From Bacteroidales bacterium (lineage in GTDB: Bacteria; Bacteroidota; Bacteroidia; Bacteroidales; Tenuifilaceae): a stretch of DNA of 56,298 bases. The notes beneath the pieces were generated by a model that made no database searches, had not been told where the DNA came from, and saw nothing but the letters and a program-made list of their open reading frames with translations. The stretch covers positions 1 to 56,298 of the forward strand of contig JACABB010000002.1 in the NCBI GenBank assembly GCA_013376985.1, written 5' to 3'. A program made the position numbers and the translations under genes. Of this stretch, positions 41,596 to 51,860 are shown piece after piece; position 1 is the stretch's first letter, and every line of letters starts with the position of its first letter.

Positions 41596-42079
41596 AAACC
41601 TTTTACAAGAACTTAAACGGCTAGCCGGCAATGCCGAAGGGGATAACAAAAAACTTATAAAAAGTTTAAAACGTAAGTCTTCTAATGAGGTCGATGAGAT
41701 TTTCCACACCCTTCACGAAGAAGTTTTTGAGGAAATTAATTGTCTCGATTGCGCCAACTGCTGCAGTACAATAAGTCCAATTATTACGGATAGGGATATT
41801 GATAAAATTTCACGAGCATTGAGAATAAAACCCTCCGAGGTTGTTGCTAAATATTTGGAGATTGATGAGGATAACGATTATGTTTTCCGTAATCAACCAT
41901 GCCCTTTTCTTGGTTTGGACAACTACTGCTCAATATATGAGGATCGACCCAAAGCTTGTCGTGAATACCCGCATACCGACAGACGAAAAATTCAACAACT
42001 TTTTGACATCACCCTGAAAAACTCAAAAATTTGTCCTGCCGTTTATCTTATTTTAGAAAAAGTTAAAACTAAATTTTAG
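41582..42079 (+). CDS. YkgJ-family cysteine-cluster protein
   Basis: A 165-residue cytoplasmic protein. Conserved cysteines lie in CLDCANCCSTISP (about 54-62), CPFLGLDNYCSIYEDRPKAC and the following REYPH, the pattern of the UPF0153/YkgJ family, which is thought to bind iron-sulfur or zinc. The biological role is unknown. Translation probably couples to the EamA transporter whose stop codon it overlaps. Two ATG codons follow each other at 41582 and 41585, and either could serve. Confidence 0.85.
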   Translation: MMTTKNLLQELKRLAGNAEGDNKKLIKSLKRKSSNEVDEIFHTLHEEVFEEINCLDCANCCSTISPIITDRDIDKISRALRIKPSEVVAKYLEIDEDNDYVFRNQPCPFLGLDNYCSIYEDRPKACREYPHTDRRKIQQLFDITLKNSKICPAVYLILEKVKTKF

Positions 42080-42454
42080 AGTTTTTGTTTTTATCAACGA
42101 AACAATCTGTTTATTGGCACTTATTCGTTGAATTTTGCAAATGATGATTTACATCATTCCCATGCTTTTTAAGCTCTTCAAGCACATTTAGCTAAAAATT
42201 AAATAGCTAAATTGTTCATTATTAACAACCGCATCTTGAAACCAATTGGATTTATTACAAATAAAAATAATTTTTATTTAAAGTGCTTATTTTTAAACAG
42301 ATAATAAATACTTTATAAAAGAATTGGGTTCGGTTTTTTATTGTAAATTATTGATGAACAAAACGATTTTGTTACTTGATGATATAAAAAAAATCAACAA
42401 AAAACAGAGAAGTAAAGCTTAATAATCAATTAACGAATTTAGGTAAAAAGCAAG
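42080..42454. other. Intergenic stretch before the hybrid kinase
   Basis: About 375 bp of AT-rich sequence. No reading frame, repeat or clear promoter can be named. Confidence 0.5.
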
Positions 42455-45400
42455 ATGGCAAAAATCTTAGCAATCGATGACAATAAGGATACTTTAGATG
42501 TTCTTAAGGGTATCCTATCAAAAGTATTTCCAGACGCAAAATTATTTTTTGCAGAAAATGGTAAAAAAGGTTTGGAACTATGTTATACAGAGTTCCCTGA
42601 TATTATCCTAATAGATCTTGATGTACCCCAAATAGACAGTTTTGAGGTTTGCTCTCACCTCAAAACCATCGATTTTTTGAAAAACATCCCAATACTCATG
42701 ATCGTTGGAGAAAAGACAGATAAAAATTTGCGTTTAAAGGCGCTAAATTTAGGAGTCGACGCTTTTCTCTCAAAACCAATAGATGAGGTTGAGTTAATTG
42801 CTCAAATTAAAATATTGCTCAGAATTAAGGTGAGCGAAAGTATTAAAATTTGCGAAAACCTAAATTTTTCGCAAATGGTATTAGAACAAACGAATGAACT
42901 AGAGAAGGAAACTGAGGCGGAGTTGGAATCTTCTTTCGACAAACTTGAATTCAGTAAAGTGTCTACATTAAACTTAATGGAAGACCTTAAAAGTGAGATT
43001 CTTGAGCGAAAAGTAGCTGAAGATAGGATTAGTAAGTTGAACGAAAGATTAACGCTTGCTAAAACTGCTGCTAAATTCGGAGTTTGGGATATAGATTTAG
43101 TGGAAAACAATCTCATCTGGGATGACATAATGTACGATTTATATGGGATGGGTAATTATAAAATTCCTATTAACTATTACACCTGGTTAGAGGCTATATT
43201 TGAGGATGATAGGGATAAAATTAGTTTAATAACAAAACAAACACTTGAAGACAATGCTGATTATAATATTGAATTTCGTATTGTTCTTCCAGATGATAGT
43301 ATAAGGTATATGAAAGGGCTTGGGTTGGTGGTTCGCAATTCCTTGAACAACCCTATTCGTATTACTGGCATTAACTATGATATTACCGAAACAAAAAAAG
43401 CAGAAGAGGCTCTTAAGGATAGCAAATTACAACTTGATTTAGCCCTTAACTCAGCGCAAATGGGGGTTTGGTACTGGGATTTTAGCGAAGATAAGAGATA
43501 CTTTGATAATCAAACATGCTCTATTCTAGGAATCGATCCAAAAACATTTAAAGGAACTAAAAAGGAGTTTTTTAATGTAATCCATCCAGACGATAGGCAA
43601 ACAATTGTTTATTCACATACCAGAACAATTGAAAACAATGATTTTTACAATCCTGAATATAGAGTTATTTGGCCCAATGGCAGCATTCATTTCATAAATT
43701 CACGTGGTCGATTGGTTTGCGATGAAGATGGAAACCCTCTAAGGTTAAATGGAGTTCTGTGGGATATAACAGAGCAAAAAATTGCTCAAGAGGCATTACG
43801 ATTATCTAACCAAAGAATGAGATTGCTTTTTGAACAAAGTCCGCTGGGCGTGATTGAATGGGATAAAGATTTTAGAGTTTCCGACTGGAATCCATCAGCA
43901 GAAAAGATATTTGGATATAAAAAGGCGGAAGCATTAGGGCAACATTTCAACTTTCTAAATAAACCGAATAATCTTTACCTGGTAAATGAAATAGCTCTTT
44001 CGCTTATCAAACAAAATGGGGGACATAGATCTACCAACGAAAATGTTACAAAACAAGGAACGACTATTATTTGTGAATGGTTTAATACAACATTAATTGA
44101 TTCCGATGGAAAAACCTTTGGCGTAGCTTCATTAGTTCATGATATTACCGAGAGAAGGCAAGCCGAAATTGACCTTCAGGTGTCAAATAAACAATGGGAT
44201 ATCACATTCAACTCTATTCAGGATGGCATTATGATGCTTGATGGGAACCAAAGAATAATTAAGTACAACAATGCATTTGCAAATCAAATGGGAAGAAGAA
44301 TGGATCTGGGCAAAAATCCTTATTGCTATAACGCTGTTCACGGAACAAGTTGTGCTATTGAAGGGTGTCCGTTTGTTAAAATGAAAACAAGCAAAGAAAG
44401 AGAGATATTGAGTTACGAGCTGGAAAAACGCTATTATGATTGCGTGGTTGATCCAATATTTGATGAAAAAGGAGAGATTTCAGGAGCGGTGCATATTATG
44501 AATGATACTACAGAACGAAAAATGGCAGAACTTAATCTTATCAAAAAAAATAACGTGGTTCAATCGTTGCTAAATGCATCTACATTGGTTCTTGACCTTG
44601 AAAATTTTGACATAACTGTTCGAAAACTATTAAATTATTGTAAAGATCTTATTGGCGTAAATTCTGGGTTTGTAGCACTACTTAACGAAGACGACATCAG
44701 TGATCGTGTAATACTCTTCGATCCTTATGATGATGTTTATGTTGAAAACTCTGAAATACCGAAATTAATAAAGGATTTATATGCGCAAGTATATAAATCT
44801 GGTAAGCCCCTATATCAAAACAACTTCTCTAAAACGGAATGGGCTAAGTTTAAGTCTTCAAAGCATATTAGCATAAAAAATGTTCTTTTTGCTCCATTAA
44901 TTATTACTAAAAAAACAGTAGGAATTATTGGGTTTTTGAATAAAAAAAATGATTTTTCCGACGATGATATGAATATTGCGGCAGCTTACGGAGAACTTGC
45001 ATCATTAGCACTTCACAATACCCGAACGCTTGATGAACTTGTTCATCAAAAGGAAAAAGCAGAAGAGAGCGAAATGCTCAAATCTGTTTTCCTTGCTAAT
45101 ATGAGCCATGAGATTAGAACTCCGCTTAATTCTATTTTAGGATTTTCGGAATTTCTTTGTGAACCAAACATTTCTAGTGAAAAAAGGAAAAAATTTGTTG
45201 ATATCATCAATACATCTGGACAACAATTACTGCATATTATTAATGATATTATTGATATTTCAAAACTCGAATCAAAACAGCTGAAATTATTCTACGAAGA
45301 ATTTAATTTGTATGATGTATTGAATAGTATAGTAAATGTTTTTTCAAGTAGTGATATATGCCATAGCAAACCGAATATTAAGTTGGTTTTAAATCTTCCA

Positions 45401-46186
45401 GCACAGTATTCCGATTTAATTATTAATACCGATAAAATTCGTTTTCAGCAGGTTCTTACAAACTTAATAGCCAATGCGATTAAATACACCAACGAGGGGC
45501 TTGTTGAGGTTGGCCTTGAAATTAAAAATAAAGAGAATAAAACATATTTTGAATTTTGTATTAAAGATACTGGAATAGGAATTTCTAAGGAAAAGTTTAA
45601 TATTATTTTTGAACGTTTCAGGCAGGTTGAGGAGGACGGTTACCGAGAAGGAACTGGACTCGGACTTAGTATCTCAAAAGGGATTATTAATCTTTTGGGA
45701 GGGGAAATATGGTTTGATTCTGAACTGAATGTAGGAACTTCATTCTATTTTACCCTACCGTATATACCTATTACAAATGATAAGAAAATAGAATTAGCTA
45801 AAGAAATTACCTATAAAGGTCTTACAGACAAAACTCTTATAATAGCCGAAGATGACTATAACTCCTTCTGCTATTTGAAGGAACTACTCTTTGATTCAAA
45901 AGCAAACATTATTCATGCAGAAGACGGACAAATTTTACTCAACCTACTTGAAAAAGAAAAGGCCGATTTAATATTCCTAGATATTAACATGCCATTAAAA
46001 ACAGGTTACCAGTGCATAAAAGAAATAAAGGAAAGGGGTTACCAAGTAAAAGTAATTGCTCAAACCGCTTACGCTATGGTTGATGAAAAAGAAAAGTGCT
46101 TAAATCTAGGATGTGATGGTTATATTTCCAAACCATTCACAAAAAAAACTATAGTAAATGCCATCAATGAAGTTTTCGGGATTTAA
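42455..46186 (+). CDS. Hybrid sensor histidine kinase with N- and C-terminal receivers
   Basis: A 1243-residue cytoplasmic kinase without an obvious membrane segment. The order is receiver (about 1-120, phosphoacceptor Asp54 in LIDLDVP), coiled linker, four PAS/PAC domains (about 200-690), GAF domain (about 700-850), HisKA with His885 in MSHEIRTPLN, HATPase with NLIANAIKYT, DTGIGI and GTGLGLSI, and a final receiver (Asp1176 in FLDINMP). The fourth PAS has a Cys cluster (YCYNAVHGTSCAIEGCP) that could bind a metal, heme or redox ligand. It probably responds to an internal signal through PAS/GAF and passes phosphate to a separate regulator. No DNA-binding partner is encoded nearby. Confidence 0.9.
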   Translation: MAKILAIDDNKDTLDVLKGILSKVFPDAKLFFAENGKKGLELCYTEFPDIILIDLDVPQIDSFEVCSHLKTIDFLKNIPILMIVGEKTDKNLRLKALNLGVDAFLSKPIDEVELIAQIKILLRIKVSESIKICENLNFSQMVLEQTNELEKETEAELESSFDKLEFSKVSTLNLMEDLKSEILERKVAEDRISKLNERLTLAKTAAKFGVWDIDLVENNLIWDDIMYDLYGMGNYKIPINYYTWLEAIFEDDRDKISLITKQTLEDNADYNIEFRIVLPDDSIRYMKGLGLVVRNSLNNPIRITGINYDITETKKAEEALKDSKLQLDLALNSAQMGVWYWDFSEDKRYFDNQTCSILGIDPKTFKGTKKEFFNVIHPDDRQTIVYSHTRTIENNDFYNPEYRVIWPNGSIHFINSRGRLVCDEDGNPLRLNGVLWDITEQKIAQEALRLSNQRMRLLFEQSPLGVIEWDKDFRVSDWNPSAEKIFGYKKAEALGQHFNFLNKPNNLYLVNEIALSLIKQNGGHRSTNENVTKQGTTIICEWFNTTLIDSDGKTFGVASLVHDITERRQAEIDLQVSNKQWDITFNSIQDGIMMLDGNQRIIKYNNAFANQMGRRMDLGKNPYCYNAVHGTSCAIEGCPFVKMKTSKEREILSYELEKRYYDCVVDPIFDEKGEISGAVHIMNDTTERKMAELNLIKKNNVVQSLLNASTLVLDLENFDITVRKLLNYCKDLIGVNSGFVALLNEDDISDRVILFDPYDDVYVENSEIPKLIKDLYAQVYKSGKPLYQNNFSKTEWAKFKSSKHISIKNVLFAPLIITKKTVGIIGFLNKKNDFSDDDMNIAAAYGELASLALHNTRTLDELVHQKEKAEESEMLKSVFLANMSHEIRTPLNSILGFSEFLCEPNISSEKRKKFVDIINTSGQQLLHIINDIIDISKLESKQLKLFYEEFNLYDVLNSIVNVFSSSDICHSKPNIKLVLNLPAQYSDLIINTDKIRFQQVLTNLIANAIKYTNEGLVEVGLEIKNKENKTYFEFCIKDTGIGISKEKFNIIFERFRQVEEDGYREGTGLGLSISKGIINLLGGEIWFDSELNVGTSFYFTLPYIPITNDKKIELAKEITYKGLTDKTLIIAEDDYNSFCYLKELLFDSKANIIHAEDGQILLNLLEKEKADLIFLDINMPLKTGYQCIKEIKERGYQVKVIAQTAYAMVDEKEKCLNLGCDGYISKPFTKKTIVNAINEVFGI

Positions 46187-46330
46187 CGCACACTGCTAAT
46201 TCGCTTTTATCGCCCTATATTTAAGCATCTATTTTTACTTATCACCAATAAATATGTTTGCCAGATATTTAAGATCAAACATATATCATATTTAGTTGTA
46301 AAAATGATTATTATTATTCTTATAAAAGAC

Positions 46331-46338
46331 TATTTTTG
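46331..46338 (+). promoter_or_regulatory. -7 promoter motif before the 46366 gene
   Basis: TATTTTTG fits TAnnTTTG and lies 27 bp before the ATG at 46366. No TTG at the usual spacing. Confidence 0.4.
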
Positions 46339-46365
46339 CAGTCCGATAAAGAGTAAAAATAGAAA

Positions 46366-46830
46366 ATGATGACTACTGAAACTCAAGAGAATAAAATCAA
46401 CATCGATCAAGCCATTGAGCGGCTTACCTCAAACAGTCACGGTTTAAATTCATGTTGGCATGCTTTTGTTAATGAAGAGTATGGGGATAATTATTCTGAA
46501 AACAGAAACGATTTGGTTGATATTATTACTATGGTGGATTACATCGTTGGTAATTTAAAAGAAGGTAAAACTTCTGACTTTAAGGGTATCTTCGAAGCTG
46601 CTGAGCAAATATTAGAGGATGGTGACGATACGGCTCGAGAATTTATTATTGTTGGCCTTCTTGAAGGGTTGCAAAATAATTGTGGCCTCGAAAACATAAA
46701 TTACCACACTGGCTTTGACCAATGGCTTAACCCAAAAACGAAAAAAACTTGGGATGGCTTAATATATTTGTGGGAGAGCAACGATTCCATGGAAGAGAAG
46801 CATGAAAAACTTAAAGATTTTAAAATTTAG
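46366..46830 (+). CDS. Small acidic helical protein of unknown function
   Basis: A 154-residue cytoplasmic protein, not firmly recognised. It is acidic and probably alpha-helical, with segments ENRNDLVDIITMVDYIV and FEAAEQILEDGDDTAREFIIVGLLEGL. This recalls the small DUF7674-like immunity-type proteins seen with polymorphic toxins, but no toxin gene is adjacent. A Trp-rich end (DQWLNPKTKKTWDGLIYLW) is distinctive. It is followed by two exported small proteins on the same strand (46877 and 47352), which could be a local unit. Confidence 0.5.
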   Translation: MMTTETQENKINIDQAIERLTSNSHGLNSCWHAFVNEEYGDNYSENRNDLVDIITMVDYIVGNLKEGKTSDFKGIFEAAEQILEDGDDTAREFIIVGLLEGLQNNCGLENINYHTGFDQWLNPKTKKTWDGLIYLWESNDSMEEKHEKLKDFKI

Positions 46831-46876
46831 TTTTCAATATAGACTGGCATCTTATTAAAAGGAGTAAATTTGGTTT

Positions 46877-47269
46877 ATGAATCATTTTAATAGGAAGGTT
46901 GATAATTTCATTCCAACAATAATTCTTTTTGTGTTGGCATTTATTTTTTTTGCATTTGCCCTCAACAAAAAGGAAAGTTGTTTACCTATAGCATATTCAT
47001 CAATCTACCATTGTGTCGATATCCAGTCAAACACACAAGCGGTTATTCCGGCATCAATTGATTTACCCATTCGTGCTTTTTTTACCGATGATAATCATAT
47101 CATTCTAGGCCAATCCTTTACAAGCAACTACTCGGTAAATCTTCAAATAGACAGAAGATACAATACTGTTCTGGAAAAATATCTTACTACAAAACCTCTT
47201 TTCAAAAAAGTATTTAGGCAGTTAATATTTGCCGATTCCGAATCAGATGATTTTGCTCTGAGCTGTTAA
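46877..47269 (+). CDS. Small membrane-anchored protein of unknown function
   Basis: A 130-residue protein with one N-terminal hydrophobic segment (about residues 13-32) and a polar domain that ends in an acidic tail (ADSESDDFALSC). No family is recognised. The sequence TAAATTTG lies only 5 bp before the ATG, so if it is a promoter the real start may be further in. A purine stretch AAAAGGAG also lies upstream. Cysteines at about 36 and 48 might form a disulfide in the periplasm. Confidence 0.45.
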   Translation: MNHFNRKVDNFIPTIILFVLAFIFFAFALNKKESCLPIAYSSIYHCVDIQSNTQAVIPASIDLPIRAFFTDDNHIILGQSFTSNYSVNLQIDRRYNTVLEKYLTTKPLFKKVFRQLIFADSESDDFALSC

Positions 47270-47351
47270 TCCTAAATTTTATCTCATCTGATCACTGCAA
47301 TTACATCTCGAATGTAGTTGTAGTTAATACTTAATTCTAAAAACAAATAAT

Positions 47352-48227
47352 ATGAATTTTTTAAAATATATTTTCATTGGAGTAATATTATGCATAATTG
47401 GCTCCTCATGTGTTTCGCATTTAGAAACCGAAAACCAGAAACAGACAATAACCCTTCAAAGTACAAATACTAATGCATCGCCAGATTTATTATCTGAATC
47501 AAAAGAAATAATGACTAAAAGATTAAAATGCTTGAATATTAATCGTTTTACGATTGAACAGGATAATCAGAAATCGCAGCTAACCATAAAATTTGATGAA
47601 AATGTGGATATTCAATATCTTACTGAGATGCTACCTAGTCCAGGGAAGGTAGATTTTCTCAAAACCTCTAGCAAGGATGTAATGGTCAACTTAATCAGCT
47701 CTGGATATATTCAACGGATTGATTCACTTTTAGGTTTTTCAGAAAAAGGGAAAAACTACCCTGTGGATATTGTTGGATATTCTAAAGAAAAGGATACTTC
47801 GAGTATAAGTAGTATTTTAAGTTCAGGGTTTATTCGATCATTGCTCCCGAGTGATGTAAGATTCTTCTGGAGTAAATATCCTAATAACTCAGGTAAGTTA
47901 GAACTATACATTGTTTCATCTGATGATACTGACATTAATGAAACATCATTAAAAAACACCTACATTTCGAATGACAATAATCTCCATAGCATATCAATGA
48001 CCTTTAAGGAGGAATGCTGGAGCAAATGGGCGGAGTTAACAAAAAGGAATATTGGTAAATCAATAGCTTTTGTTATTGATGATAGAGTCTATTGTGCACC
48101 TGTGGTGCGAGATGCTATTAAGAGTGGAAAAGCCGAAATAACAGGAGGCTTTTCGGCTAAGGAGGCAAATAAACTTGCTGCAATTATTGGTAGTGGTAGG
48201 CTGCCATTAACTTTCGTAGTAAGGTAA
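47352..48227 (+). CDS. Lipoprotein with a SecD/SecDF P1-head-like domain
   Basis: A 291-residue lipoprotein (lipobox IGSSC, Cys20). The mature domain resembles the first periplasmic domain of SecD: ILSESKEIMTKRLKCLNI at the start of the head, IDDRVYCAPVVRDAIKSGKAEITGGFSAKEANKLAAII at the end, given here as IDDRVYCAPVVRD and GKAEITGGFSAKEANKL. SecD itself is a membrane protein of more than 600 residues, so this is a free-standing version without the translocase helices. It could bind exported proteins or peptides in the periplasm. Role unknown. Confidence 0.7.
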   Translation: MNFLKYIFIGVILCIIGSSCVSHLETENQKQTITLQSTNTNASPDLLSESKEIMTKRLKCLNINRFTIEQDNQKSQLTIKFDENVDIQYLTEMLPSPGKVDFLKTSSKDVMVNLISSGYIQRIDSLLGFSEKGKNYPVDIVGYSKEKDTSSISSILSSGFIRSLLPSDVRFFWSKYPNNSGKLELYIVSSDDTDINETSLKNTYISNDNNLHSISMTFKEECWSKWAELTKRNIGKSIAFVIDDRVYCAPVVRDAIKSGKAEITGGFSAKEANKLAAIIGSGRLPLTFVVR

Positions 48228-48251
48228 TGACAAATAAAAAAAATTCATGCG

Positions 48252-48285
48252 TAGCATCTCAGTTCATCGAGGTGCTATTTTTTTG
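48252..48285 (+). terminator. Rho-independent terminator after the SecD-like lipoprotein
   Basis: TAGCATCTC (48252-48260) pairs with GAGGTGCTA (48269-48277), with one G-U pair, followed by TTTTTTT. Confidence 0.85.
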
Positions 48286-48333
48286 CCGACATTGTTTTAA
48301 CTAATTCTATAATTCTGATTAAATGACATGTTT

Positions 48334-50811
48334 TTACATCGGATCAACATCTGGTGATACAACTAAAGCCCTAAATTCCTGTGTTTGCTTCAGGTAATCG
48401 ATAAAATAGCTCAGCATACCTTTTATTCTTGAAACCGATGTTTCGCGCCCAACCTTAATCAAGATATTCATGATAAACATTCCTTGAATTCGATTAATTG
48501 GAGGGGATTCAGGGCCAAGCACATTATTCCCCAGTTTTTCTTTTAATCCATACGCAAGTTGATCGGCAGCTTTTTTAAGAGTTGATTGATTCTTATGCTT
48601 TAAAGAGATACTTATCAATCTGTAGATTGGTGGGTACTTAAATGCTTTTCGCTCGTTTAGTTGGGTTGCATACATACCCATATAATCGTTGTTTACCACC
48701 ATCTCAATTATTGGATGGTTAGGTTGAGCCGTTTGAATTAGAACCAACCCCTGACGGTTCTTTCTGCCTGCCCTACCACTTACCTGCGACATTAACTGGT
48801 AACTTCGCTCATAAGCTCTAAAATCGGGGAAGTTGAGCATATTATCGGCATTAAGAATTCCAACAAAGCTAACTCTATCGAAATCGAGTCCCTTAGTCAC
48901 CATTTGTGTTCCAATTAGTATATCGATTTTACCCGATTCAAATTCTGAGATTATCCTATCATATGAAAATTTTGAGCGGGTTGAGTCAAGATCCATCCGC
49001 TCTATTTTTGCCTGCGGGAAAAAAATAGCAAGTTCCTCTTCAATTTTTTCAGTACCAAATCCTTTGGTCTGCAAGGCAGGACTACCACAGGCCAAACAGT
49101 TTGATGGGGATTGAATGGCATAGCCACAGTAATGGCAAACGAGTTGGTTATTAACCTTGTGAAGAGTGAGACTTACATCGCAATACTCACACTTAGGAAC
49201 CCATGCGCACTCATTGCACTCAATAAATGGGGCAAACCCCCTGCGATTCTGGAAAAGTATAGCCTGCTCCTTCTTTGCAAGTACTTGGTCAATCTCAAAA
49301 AGAAGATCGTCAGAAAAGTGCGATTTCATCTTTTTCCGCTTACGGGCCTCAATAGTATTGATAACCTTAACGGCTGGTAGTTGCATTCCCTGATAGCGCT
49401 CATTTAAATCAACCTGTCCATACTTGCCCGATTGTGCATTAAAATACGATTCAATGGATGGAGTGGCTGTACCCAGTAAAACCTTTGCCCCATGCATTGA
49501 TGCAAGCATTATTGCAGAATCGCGAGCATTATACCGAGGTGCTGGATTGTATTGTTTATAGGTATTCTCGTGTTCTTCATCAACTATTATCAACCCAAGT
49601 CTTTTATAAGGGAGGAAAAGCGATGAGCGAACGCCAAGAATAATATCAAAAGTGGGCTGACCGGGTTTGGCTTCATCGCTAAGAACCCCTTTGTAAATCT
49701 CAACCCTTTGAGAATCGCTGAATTTAGAATGATAAACACCAACCCTACTCCCGAATATTCTTCGCAACCGGTTTATTATCTGAGATGTTAATGCAATTTC
49801 GGGCAAGAGATAAAGAACTTGTTTTCCTTTAGCAATCTCCTCCGCTATTAGTCTGATATATAATTCCGTTTTTCCGCTTGAGGTAATTCCGTGCAGTAGG
49901 GTAACCTGCTTAGTTTCAAAGTTCTCCTTTATCTCATCTAATGCTTTTAGCTGATTTGGTGAAAGTTCGTATTCATCTTGGACTTGAGATTTTGCATCAT
50001 CAAGGCGCGATACCTGCTGATAATCCTCCTGAAAAATCTCCTTTTGAAGCATTGCATTTAACACAGATGTTGATACCTGTGCTTTCTCAATTAGCAATTT
50101 TTTTAAAATCTTAGCTGAAAAAACAGATTGTTTTGTGGTTGTTAATGAAAGAAACGCCATTAAAAGTTTTTGCTGAGCCTGCGCACGTTTAATATCTTCA
50201 AAAAGTTTATTGATATCCTGCTCTGTCCGAATAGTTGGGTGCAAAGAAATGTAGGTCTCGATTTTAGGTCTATAAATACTTTCGATAGATTCATTGATGG
50301 AAATTGCCTGCTTATCAAGCAACGATTTTATAATTCCCATGGGATTGGGAAGATCCAAGGCAGAGAGCAAATCCTGAATCGATACTTTTTTATCATCTTT
50401 CAGATGATTAAGGAGCATCTCCTCATTGTCAGAAAAAGCAATATCGACATTTTCTCCTTTGCAAATGAAGGTCTCACTTTCCATCTTCAAAGCAGATGGT
50501 AATGCGGCTTTCATTACCTCTCCTAACGTACACATGTAATATTCGGACATCCACTCCCAGAAACGGATTTGGCTTGTAACCACTAAAGGTTCATCATCAA
50601 TAACTTGAAGGATATCTTTGGTTTGATATTTTTCTGGAACCCTATCATGCACTACGTGAACAATTGCTGAGTAAAGTTTTTTCTTTCCAAATTGCACAAC
50701 CACTCTTTTCCCTGAAACAACCATGCCTTCAAATTCTTCGGGGACTGAATAGGTATAACTCCTAGACAAAGCAAGAGGAAGAATTACATCAGCAAATATT
50801 TTCGAAGGCAT
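48334..50811 (-). CDS. priA: Primosomal protein N' (replication restart helicase PriA)
   Basis: An 825-residue 3'-5' helicase that reloads the replisome at stalled forks. The N-terminal 3'BD and winged-helix part is followed by Walker A GITSSGKTELYIRL, the DEEH box VDEEHENTYKQ, and a zinc region with eight cysteines (CNECAWVPKCEYC, CHYCGY, CLACG). Helicase motifs such as RRGFAP, GTQMVTKGLDF and QVSGRAGR are all present. Length and order match PriA. It is transcribed alone, upstream of the ispH gene. Confidence 0.95.
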   Translation of the reverse strand: MPSKIFADVILPLALSRSYTYSVPEEFEGMVVSGKRVVVQFGKKKLYSAIVHVVHDRVPEKYQTKDILQVIDDEPLVVTSQIRFWEWMSEYYMCTLGEVMKAALPSALKMESETFICKGENVDIAFSDNEEMLLNHLKDDKKVSIQDLLSALDLPNPMGIIKSLLDKQAISINESIESIYRPKIETYISLHPTIRTEQDINKLFEDIKRAQAQQKLLMAFLSLTTTKQSVFSAKILKKLLIEKAQVSTSVLNAMLQKEIFQEDYQQVSRLDDAKSQVQDEYELSPNQLKALDEIKENFETKQVTLLHGITSSGKTELYIRLIAEEIAKGKQVLYLLPEIALTSQIINRLRRIFGSRVGVYHSKFSDSQRVEIYKGVLSDEAKPGQPTFDIILGVRSSLFLPYKRLGLIIVDEEHENTYKQYNPAPRYNARDSAIMLASMHGAKVLLGTATPSIESYFNAQSGKYGQVDLNERYQGMQLPAVKVINTIEARKRKKMKSHFSDDLLFEIDQVLAKKEQAILFQNRRGFAPFIECNECAWVPKCEYCDVSLTLHKVNNQLVCHYCGYAIQSPSNCLACGSPALQTKGFGTEKIEEELAIFFPQAKIERMDLDSTRSKFSYDRIISEFESGKIDILIGTQMVTKGLDFDRVSFVGILNADNMLNFPDFRAYERSYQLMSQVSGRAGRKNRQGLVLIQTAQPNHPIIEMVVNNDYMGMYATQLNERKAFKYPPIYRLISISLKHKNQSTLKKAADQLAYGLKEKLGNNVLGPESPPINRIQGMFIMNILIKVGRETSVSRIKGMLSYFIDYLKQTQEFRALVVSPDVDPM

Positions 50812-50857
50812 TTTAGTCGAGGGTTGTTTATTCAGTGTTGTAAATATTTAGCCGCTT

Positions 50858-51769
50858 TTAAATGAGTTTTTGATAATTCTCTTTTACCTTTTCACTTGCT
50901 ACTGAGTAAATTTTCTCTGCAACCAACTGCATCAACCATACAGGAGTAGAGGTTGCGCCGCAAACACCAACATCATCAAACCCATTAAACCATTCTTTTT
51001 GAACACCATCTGCATTTGAAACGAGGAAGGTGTTTGAATTGGTTTGCTTACAAATATCAAAAAGCATTTTACCGTTTGAACTTTTCTCACCGCTTACGAA
51101 AACAACAACCTGATGCTTTTGAGCGAATTGTTCAATCTCCTTTTTCCTATTGGATACCTGTCCACAAATGGTCTTGTTAATGATTAAAGGTACATCATCT
51201 TTTCCAAGAGTTTTAACCATCATTTTTCGAATATTATCGGCCAAAAGCAGATACTTATCCGAACTCATTGTGGTTTGCGAGAATAATGCAATGGGTTTAG
51301 AAAAATCTAATTCTGCTATTTCATCGATATTGTCAATTACAATTGCATTTCCTTCGGTTTGACCTACAAGTCCATTAACCTCCGCATGACCCTTTTTCCC
51401 AAAAATAACAATCTGACCATTGTTCCCTTTTAAATCGTCCCAACTTCTCTTTATTCTTGATTGGAGTTTTAAAACCACAGGGCAGGTTGCATCGATAACT
51501 GTGATCCCATTTTCCTTTGCTATTCTGTATGTTTCAGGAGGTTCGCCATGAGCACGAAGCAGTACTTTTTTTCCCTTTAAGCCTATTAAATCTTGTTTAT
51601 TGATAGTAATTAATCCTTTTGATTCCAGCCGATTTACCTCCTCACTATTATGAACAATATCCCCAAGACAGTAAAGGCTTTTATCGACTTGAAGTTCGTT
51701 TTCCGCTTGATTTATAGCATTTACTACTCCAAAGCAAAAACCCGAACTAGAATCAATTTCAACTTTCAT
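50858..51769 (-). CDS. ispH: 4-hydroxy-3-methylbut-2-enyl diphosphate reductase
   Basis: Performs the last step of the non-mevalonate isoprenoid pathway, giving IPP and DMAPP. The 303-residue protein has the three cluster cysteines in SSGFCFGV (Cys12), DATCPVVLK and GVCGATSTP, and the substrate segments GDIVHN, RAHGE and TTMSSDKY in the expected order. Length is normal. It lies downstream of cmk and porQ on the same strand, with priA further downstream. Confidence 0.95.
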   Translation of the reverse strand: MKVEIDSSSGFCFGVVNAINQAENELQVDKSLYCLGDIVHNSEEVNRLESKGLITINKQDLIGLKGKKVLLRAHGEPPETYRIAKENGITVIDATCPVVLKLQSRIKRSWDDLKGNNGQIVIFGKKGHAEVNGLVGQTEGNAIVIDNIDEIAELDFSKPIALFSQTTMSSDKYLLLADNIRKMMVKTLGKDDVPLIINKTICGQVSNRKKEIEQFAQKHQVVVFVSGEKSSNGKMLFDICKQTNSNTFLVSNADGVQKEWFNGFDDVGVCGATSTPVWLMQLVAEKIYSVASEKVKENYQKLI

Positions 51770-51860
51770 CGCTATATGTAAATCTAAAAATTGCCTACTA
51801 CTTTTGAGATTTCTATAACTTCAGAACACATTCTGACTAACTTCCTATTAACTTCTCTTC

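Noticed and set aside
42455-46186. Diguanylate cyclase or SiaB kinase role for the hybrid kinase
   Set aside because: It has a HisKA/HATPase pair and receivers but no GGDEF motif, and its domain order is not that of SiaB.
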